The notes below the pieces were generated by a model that was not told the DNA's origin, did no database searches, and saw nothing but the letters and a program-made list of their open reading frames with translations. This document shows positions 58,186 to 64,000 of a stretch of DNA of 64,000 bases, piece after piece. A program made the translations under genes and the position numbers. The stretch is from Chrysoperla carnea. Taxonomy: Eukaryota; Arthropoda; Insecta; Neuroptera; Chrysopidae. The first letter of the stretch is position 1. Each line of letters starts with the position of its first letter. The stretch is taken from NCBI RefSeq assembly GCF_905475395.1, contig NC_058342.1, positions 28,430,640 to 28,494,639 of the forward strand, in the 5' to 3' direction.

Positions 58186-60165
58186 AATGTAGTTTTCATT
58201 TTCTCAAAAAAACTATAAAAGATGGTGAGTTGAAAATTTGTAGGTACTTTCATTGATTTTAATTTCATACTAAGACCATTCGATAATATTGAGAGGATTA
58301 AAGGGGTCAACTTTTGGAAGAAAATTTTTTGTTTAAAAATTCTTTGGTACTTTGAACCATTTTTGTGAATCTATAGAGAAGGCAGCTGCCCCTATTAGCC
58401 TTCCCCCTTTGGTGATGCCCATGCCCGTCATCTGCTAACGGCACAAAATGTATTCTGCCGGTCACAAACATTTTTGCCTTCGTGTCAATCCACCTCCTGT
58501 GGTATAACTCAGTGACTGCCTACATTATTTGTCAAAATTGATTAACGGATAAATAAATTGGCTATACGTTTTTGAATTGATACCGTGATCGGATCACCTT
58601 AAACGCTTTTATTATCATTTTGAGTTGATCAAGCACCTCTACTATTCTCTTAATTAAACCGATTTTTTTTGTTAATTTTAACGTGTCAAAAAATTGATGA
58701 GGGTACTCAAATAGTACACTATTTTTATTCATCCCTTTAGCAATTTTAATTAGGTTATGAAACTCCACATATTCTAATATTTCTCAGCACTTGTTTTGCT
58801 AAAACTGCATAGTTTTAATCGTTTTGGATTAAAGTTCAAGACAAAAATAAAGTCATTTGTAGTGAAATTCGATTCGTGTTATAATATTTATGATTTACTA
58901 GCTGCAAGGTCCGAAGTTGCTTGGATATTCTCTATTCATTCAAAATATGGAATATTCTGGTTAAAACATTCTGAAATATTCCTGCCAAACTCTAGAATTT
59001 TCTGGTAAAGTCTATTATAGCAGTGTTACTCTTTGATACAGTAATTGGATTTATAGAAAATACAAATTCGAATATTCTGAAACATTCTGAATCGTTTTTG
59101 AACATTTCAAATCATTCTAGAACTATGCGAAATACTTATTCGCTCCATTCAAGAGTTTTATGCCATTAAGTCACCATTGTAACGAAACATTGCTTTACAA
59201 ATATATTTGAATGGATGGAAATATAAGTCTATAGATTTTGTATATGTTTTACATTAACGATTATTTTTCAATAATGTTAATATGTCATTTACTATACTAT
59301 TTACATGTGAACAATTGAAAATTAGTTGTATTTTAAATAAAATGTATGATTTCTGAAGCTGAAGTCAAATACGATTGAAATTTTACTAGATTTTATCGGA
59401 AAAAAACGCGTTTTTCGCCATTCATTTTCTGGACTAGTATGACTCGGAAGAAATCCATTCAAGGCTCAAATTGTAGCAAAAATAAGTGCTAAGGAAAAGC
59501 CGTACACGGTCGGCAACGAAGCAATTAAACAATTTCTTCTTTAAGAGTTTCCCTACAACCTCTGCACAATTATAAATATCATCAGGCAACAATAATAGTT
59601 AAAGTTTTGTGATTGTAACAGAAACAACTATACCAGCAGGATTTTAAACAACTGATCCTACATAGTATCTTGTACGTGAAACAGTTGTATGATACGGTAT
59701 TAAATAAAAATTATTTTTTATTTCAGTACAAGCTTATCTACTCTTATATAATCTAAAACTTTTTCACAATATTGTAGCAAGATAACAAGTTTGAGGCAAT
59801 GTTGCTAATTAAAGTTTTCCTTTCGCCTATCACGCTTTTCCTGTCTTGCATTCAGTCACAATGTAACGATTGTTACCCTAGCGTTGCGCTTGAAAGCGTT
59901 TTATCAAAACAATATTAAAGCACTGAACAAGCAAATCCGACAAAAAGTGGCTCAAATTACACTGGCAATGCTGTAAAACTTATATCTGAAAATGTCTACT
60001 TAATTAACTGAATTTACTTAAAATACAATTAAATTAATAAAGAGATCATTTGGAAAAATTAATGAAATTTTTTGTACAGCGTTTTCAAAATTGCACACTT
60101 CTCTGTCCCACCTTGTAAACAGAATGTCCCTGAAAAATGTACCTATACACTCTGTTTATGCTTGT
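58186..60165. other. Intergenic stretch, no gene seen
   Basis: No gene recognised. 58920-59110 contains several attctgg and gaatattctg words. Confidence 0.4.
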
Positions 60166-60169
60166 AACA

Positions 60170-60495
60170 CTTATTATACCCTGTATACACGAAATAGATA
60201 TTAAAGTATACTAATTTTAGTCCCAAGTTTGTAATACTTAGAAATATTTTTGATACGAACAAAATTTTGGTATAGGTGTTCTTAAAATAAGTAAGGACCT
60301 AATAAGTCCATTTCCATCCACCCGTCTGTACGCCTGTCAGCACGCTAACTCAAAAATGAAAAGACATTTATAGCGTGCTTAGGATGTAAGAATTGAGTTT
60401 GAGTTTGTAAATAAGCAGCAAAGGCCAATGGGGTCCGGGATACGTAGGATCCATATTTTAATCAATTAGAGGTAGAACAAAAGCTTTCCTTTCAC
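60170..60495 (+). repeat. Family A dispersed repeat
   Basis: Starts with accctgtatacacgaaatag, then tttagtcccaagtttgtaa, caaaattttggtataggtg, ctaactcaaaaatgaaaaga and aattagaggtagaacaaaag. The 3' part is missing. Confidence 0.75.
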
Positions 60496-60552
60496 GGGCT
60501 CTCGGGATATTAATTATTTTCAAGGTTAACATCCTTACACTTACGCATGAAA

Positions 60553-60605
60553 ATAACAAGTGAAAACAAACAATTAACTGAGTTAATTGTTGAAATACCA
60601 TGTAT
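60553..60605 (-). repeat. Family A 3' terminus, minus orientation
   Basis: aacaagtgaaaacaaacaat then taactgagttaattgttgaa and ataccatgtataga is the reverse complement of the family A 3' end. Confidence 0.65.
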
Positions 60606-60996
60606 AGACAGATATACACGATATTGAAAGATATACACGTCTCTAATTAAATCAAATTTTATTTAGACTTTTTTCATTTAATTAAAGTATTTCAAAGCCT
60701 ACTATTTTCATCAATCAGTAATTTTACTAAAAAAAGTAATTTTATATTGGACTTCTCGCTAGTAGTTTGTTGACATTTACTCAATAAGTACTAAGATTAG
60801 TTAACATTGCATTAAGACAAAAGTTCGTCTTCAGAGGACTTGTCTAAAACCTTTATGGTTAAGGACGGTCTACTGGGACTGCTTAAGATATTATTTAGAG
60901 CTTCTTCTTATATAATCAGATTTAGATTGTGAAGAAGCTAAATTCAAAACCAAAATCAAATTTTCTTAACATTGTGTATAATATTGTTTTCAACTG

Positions 60997-61042
60997 CATC
61001 CTCTCGATAATGGTCAGAGTTAAAACCATTACCGAGAGGATG
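60997..61042. repeat. 18-bp stem-loop
   Basis: catcctctcgataatggt pairs with accattaccgagaggatg across a 10-base loop with a single G-U-type mismatch. Function unknown; probably a relic of an inverted-repeat element. Confidence 0.6.
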
Positions 61043-61081
61043 AAGAGAAGAAAAACTTAAACTGTATTTTTACCTTTTTTT

Positions 61082-61632
61082 TACCCTGTATATATGTAAT
61101 ATATGTCAAGGTACCACAAATTTAGTCCCAATATATTGCTTAAAAATATTGATGTCACAAACAAAATTTTGGTATAGGTTTTTATAAAATCACCTAATTA
61201 GTCCATTTCCGGTTGTCCGTCTGTCAACACGATAACTCAAAAACAAAACGAGATATCAAGTTGAAATTTTTATAGCGTGCTCAGAACGTAGAAAGTGAGA
61301 TCGAGTTCGTAAATGATCAAAATAGGTCAATTGGATCTTGGGTCCGTAGGAACCATCTTGTAGACCGTTACAGATAACAAAAGTTTAAATGTAAAAAATA
61401 TTCCTTCTAAAAAAATAACCAACTTTTGTTTGAAACATTTTTTCGTAAAAATCACTATTTACCCGTGAGGCCGCAAATTATGCGTAAATTGTATAGTATG
61501 AATTATATGGAAATATCAGTTACGTATGTGTGACATGTATGTATGTGTAATGTGATAGAGTAATCAATACTGTCTATGCATGATATTTCAACAATTAACT
61601 CAGTCAATTTTTGGTTTTCACTTGTTTTTTTT
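61082..61632 (+). repeat. Family A dispersed repeat, most complete copy
   Basis: Runs from accctgtatatatgtaat through ggtataggtttttataaaat, gtccatttccggttgtccgt, cgataactcaaaaacaaaac, atagcgtgctcagaacgtag, ggtcaattggatcttgggtc, aattgtatagtatga, gtgtaatgtgataga and ends ttcaacaattaactcagtca followed by cacttgttttttt. About 550 bases, non-coding. Termini carry short inverted words (accctgtata / tctatgcatg-like), so it may be a MITE or a composite. Confidence 0.75.
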
Positions 61633-61639
61633 TTATTTT

Positions 61640-62286
61640 TACCGGCTAGTTTTGGAGAAATATATGAAAAAATATCATCCATCTACCGTCTTACCATAAG
61701 ATCAATGTTAAATATGTCTACTTTGGTAGTCATCAGAATTGATTTAAACTTAGTCTAACTTCATATAAAAAAAATTTAGCGTTTTACCTGTCCAAAATGG
61801 CCGTGGCACTCGTACATCCTTAACGTATTTTTATTTAGTAAAAAGTTTCAAACGCTTAAGCAAGAAAAAAAATTATTATATAATCAGCACAATTTTGCAA
61901 AAATTATTACGCATATCGCGATGAATGAATGAATCATTATTTAAAGAGATCTCAAGTTGCGCATTTTTTCTGATATTTCACAAGTGAAATCCTTTTATAA
62001 CTTTTTTTTTTGTTAACAAAACAAAATCTTTTTGAGAATGACGTAAATTTAAAAAAAAAAAAACAAGTTAGCAACAGAGCTCTGTGACAAAGGTCATATT
62101 TCCTTCTTATAACACGGTTTTTATCGAAATGGGATTTTTGTCTTTTCATTTTTGTAACACATGAAATATTTATAATAAAACGCAGTAAGGAGAGCGGTAA
62201 GACGACACCAGCAAAAGGCTCTTCCTTAACATTACCTCAATTCTAAGACCGAATTCCAACCCACTAATTCATTTTGGTGAAGTTGT
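61640..62286. other. Intergenic stretch, no gene seen
   Basis: At 61806-61822 a cgtacatccttaa string resembles one end of the TTAA-type MITE. Otherwise AT-rich without supported features. Confidence 0.35.
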
Positions 62287-62850
62287 AGAGGTACGCTTGG
62301 GTATGGGGGTATGGGTATGGAGGTTAGCGGGCCATACTCGAGGATCGCGCCTCGAAGAAATGGTTCAGAGCACCTAGCCAAAATAGACCCTTGTACTCTA
62401 TCCCCGCTACGCTTTTCAGTGGCTATTATAACCAACTGATGTACTGAAACCCAGGATTTGCCTAGCGCTGAGTTTCCTAATTTCTTCTGGTTCGACTATG
62501 GCCGGACCAAACCATTTCCTTGGCTGCTGTATGAGCGCCGGGCAGTAACAGAGAAAGTGGATCGATGTTTCTTCTGAATTTTCTCCGCATCTGTCACACG
62601 CGGGAGATTGTCTTTTTCCAATCTGATGTTGGAACTTGTTCAGGTTATCATGCCCTGTGAGTAACTCTACGATGACTCTAATATCAGCTCTGTTTAGTTT
62701 CAAGATCTCCTCGGCTCTGTTACCAAACGAGTTTCCTTCACCCAACAGGCTTTTGGCGATTCGCCCTCCCTCGTAGCTGGTCCATGCCTTTAATTGTTGG
62801 TTTTTCAGATTATCTCCTAATCTGTTAAGACCTTCTTTAGAGGTACGCTT
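62287..62850 (-). mobile_element. 5'-truncated LINE with ORF2 C terminus and 12-bp target-site duplication
   Basis: The insert 62299-62838 is flanked by agaggtacgctt at 62287-62298 and 62839-62850. Minus-strand translation from about 62838 to the stop near 62416 is open. It includes NRADIRVIVELLTGHDNLNK and the zinc knuckle CDRCGENSEETSIHFLCYC, the C-terminal region after RNase H in I/R1/Jockey-group LINEs. The ORF ends SVGYNSH at a tga, followed by a 3' UTR ending in catacccatacccc-type sequence, shared with 47954-48089. The frame is intact over 140 codons, so the insertion is recent. Confidence 0.88.
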
Positions 62851-64000
62851 AATGGACGTGAAAAAATGAAATGTGGATGATATTCCGACATAAAAAGGAA
62901 GGTAGGGTTCTAATTTTTAACATTTTACACACAAAACATTAAAAATTGTGGAAAAATTGTAGTATTTTCCCTCGAAATTCTCTTCAAACTGCTGAATTCC
63001 AGCCCCGCCTTAAAAACATACTGAATTTCAGCTTATTTGAACCATAAGAGGTGGCTAAAAGAAGCCGGAAACTATGCCTATATTGTTTGCCAGAATTTTG
63101 GACGGTTCTACCCAAAAAATTTGAATATGAGATTATATTATTATTGATTGGAAATAAAATTTTAAAGTGAACTAAAATTATTATCATTACTAAAAAAATA
63201 CTAGCTCGAGCCGTCCTGAATTCCGCTCCCGTACACTTTTCGTTGACCTTCGATACAGTGAATAAGTCTATACTTTCGGGGAAACATGACTATTTATAAT
63301 TTTTTTTTTAATAATTGAGAAATATTTGTATATGACTGACAAATTAAAAAAGAATGCAATAAATTAGTTATTTCAAAATTTTATTAAATTAATTTTTTTT
63401 CTTAATCATAAAAAATTAATCGTCCCATATTCACGATAATAGTGGATATAGATTTCGATGTATCGTCAATTTAATGTATCGCCAAAATTTTGAATTTGAA
63501 TTTGAACTCGTTATCAAGACTGAAAACTTGAATTTTTCAATGGTAGAATAAAAATCTTATGACATAATTTCAAAGTTTTTAGTTTTCGAAATATTATATC
63601 TAGAAATTTTAACAAAAAAAAATGTTGTTGTTGTCAAATCTAAAGGCCATTAGGTGTAGAATTTTGAGTCTTTTCTCTGAGTTGTGTGTATAAATAATCG
63701 AGTGCTAATCTTGGGTGTTAGTTTCGGGGGTAAGTTAGAAAGTTATAAAAAAAAAGTTTTCCCAATTACATCATGTGATATTTCAAATTAAAAAAGCTCA
63801 ATATGAGAAATACATTTATACATTTTTTTATTATATGCATTTTTAGAAAATTCCGAAAAAAATATAGGAAAATTGATCAATTACACTCCTCTTTTATCTA
63901 GGGATAATTTTTGAGAGGTAATTTAATTAAGTGAGTAAAAAATTTTCATAGAGTATCATGCGACACTTAAAAAATTCATGAAGTTTTCTCACCGGGGTTT
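62851..64000. other. AT-rich intergenic stretch to window end, no gene seen
   Basis: Around 63240-63290 there is a weak repeat shared with 27485-27535. No exon, RNA gene or transposon end could be placed. Confidence 0.4.

Noticed and set aside
58920..59110. Cluster of heat-shock elements (GAAnnTTC words)
   Set aside because: Only a few proper GAAnnTTC dyads occur, spacing is irregular, the surroundings are AT-rich and there is no gene nearby to regulate.

Overview
This is a very AT-rich eukaryotic window, almost certainly from an insect nuclear genome. The reasons are intron-split genes with gt/ag splice sites, two chromatin genes whose proteins read as arthropod versions, and a dense load of short MITEs, truncated LINEs and a tRNA-derived SINE. 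I cannot name the order from sequence alone. I see no bacterial operon, CRISPR array, rRNA gene or intact tRNA gene.

Two real genes are supported, in head-to-head orientation about 9.9 kb apart. On the minus strand (stop at 10418, start codon at 21837) lies a four-coding-exon gene for a 310-residue PHD-finger protein of the PHF13/PHF23 family. Its first coding exon is only five codons long and is followed by a ~9.2 kb intron full of repeats. On the plus strand (31739 to 43194) lies a complete ten-coding-exon KDM5 (Lid/JARID1) histone H3K4 demethylase of 1611 residues. Its domains run JmjN, ARID, PHD1, JmjC, C5HC2 zinc finger, PLU-1, PHD2, PHD3. All splice phases join cleanly and the iron-binding residues are present. 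By family knowledge, one protein reads H3K4me3 and the other removes it.

The rest is non-genic. Region 1-10.4 kb holds a SINE with a 14-bp target-site duplication, a 391-bp fold-back, decayed LINE fragments (reverse transcriptase and C-terminal zinc-knuckle parts) and a pogo-like MITE. The large intron of the PHD gene (12.6-21.8 kb) holds a hairpin element, a ~316-bp tandem satellite, nested TTAA-type and LINE insertions, and a LINE ORF1-like open reading frame. Region 21.8-31.7 kb is mostly featureless AT-rich DNA with scattered repeats. Region 43.2-64 kb contains no recognisable gene, but many MITEs, a second array of the same ~315-bp satellite, a striking hairpin with 44-bp arms, several copies of one dispersed repeat (called family A here) and two 5'-truncated LINE copies with clear target-site duplications.

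No convincing new biological system was found. The items most worth checking are the near-perfect hairpin at 52417-52531, the two-locus 315-bp satellite, the divergent H3K4me3 reader/eraser gene pair, and the layered transposon insertions whose order can be read from target-site duplications. Coordinates of decayed repeats are approximate. Splice-joined genes were assembled by eye from frame continuity and splice consensus.
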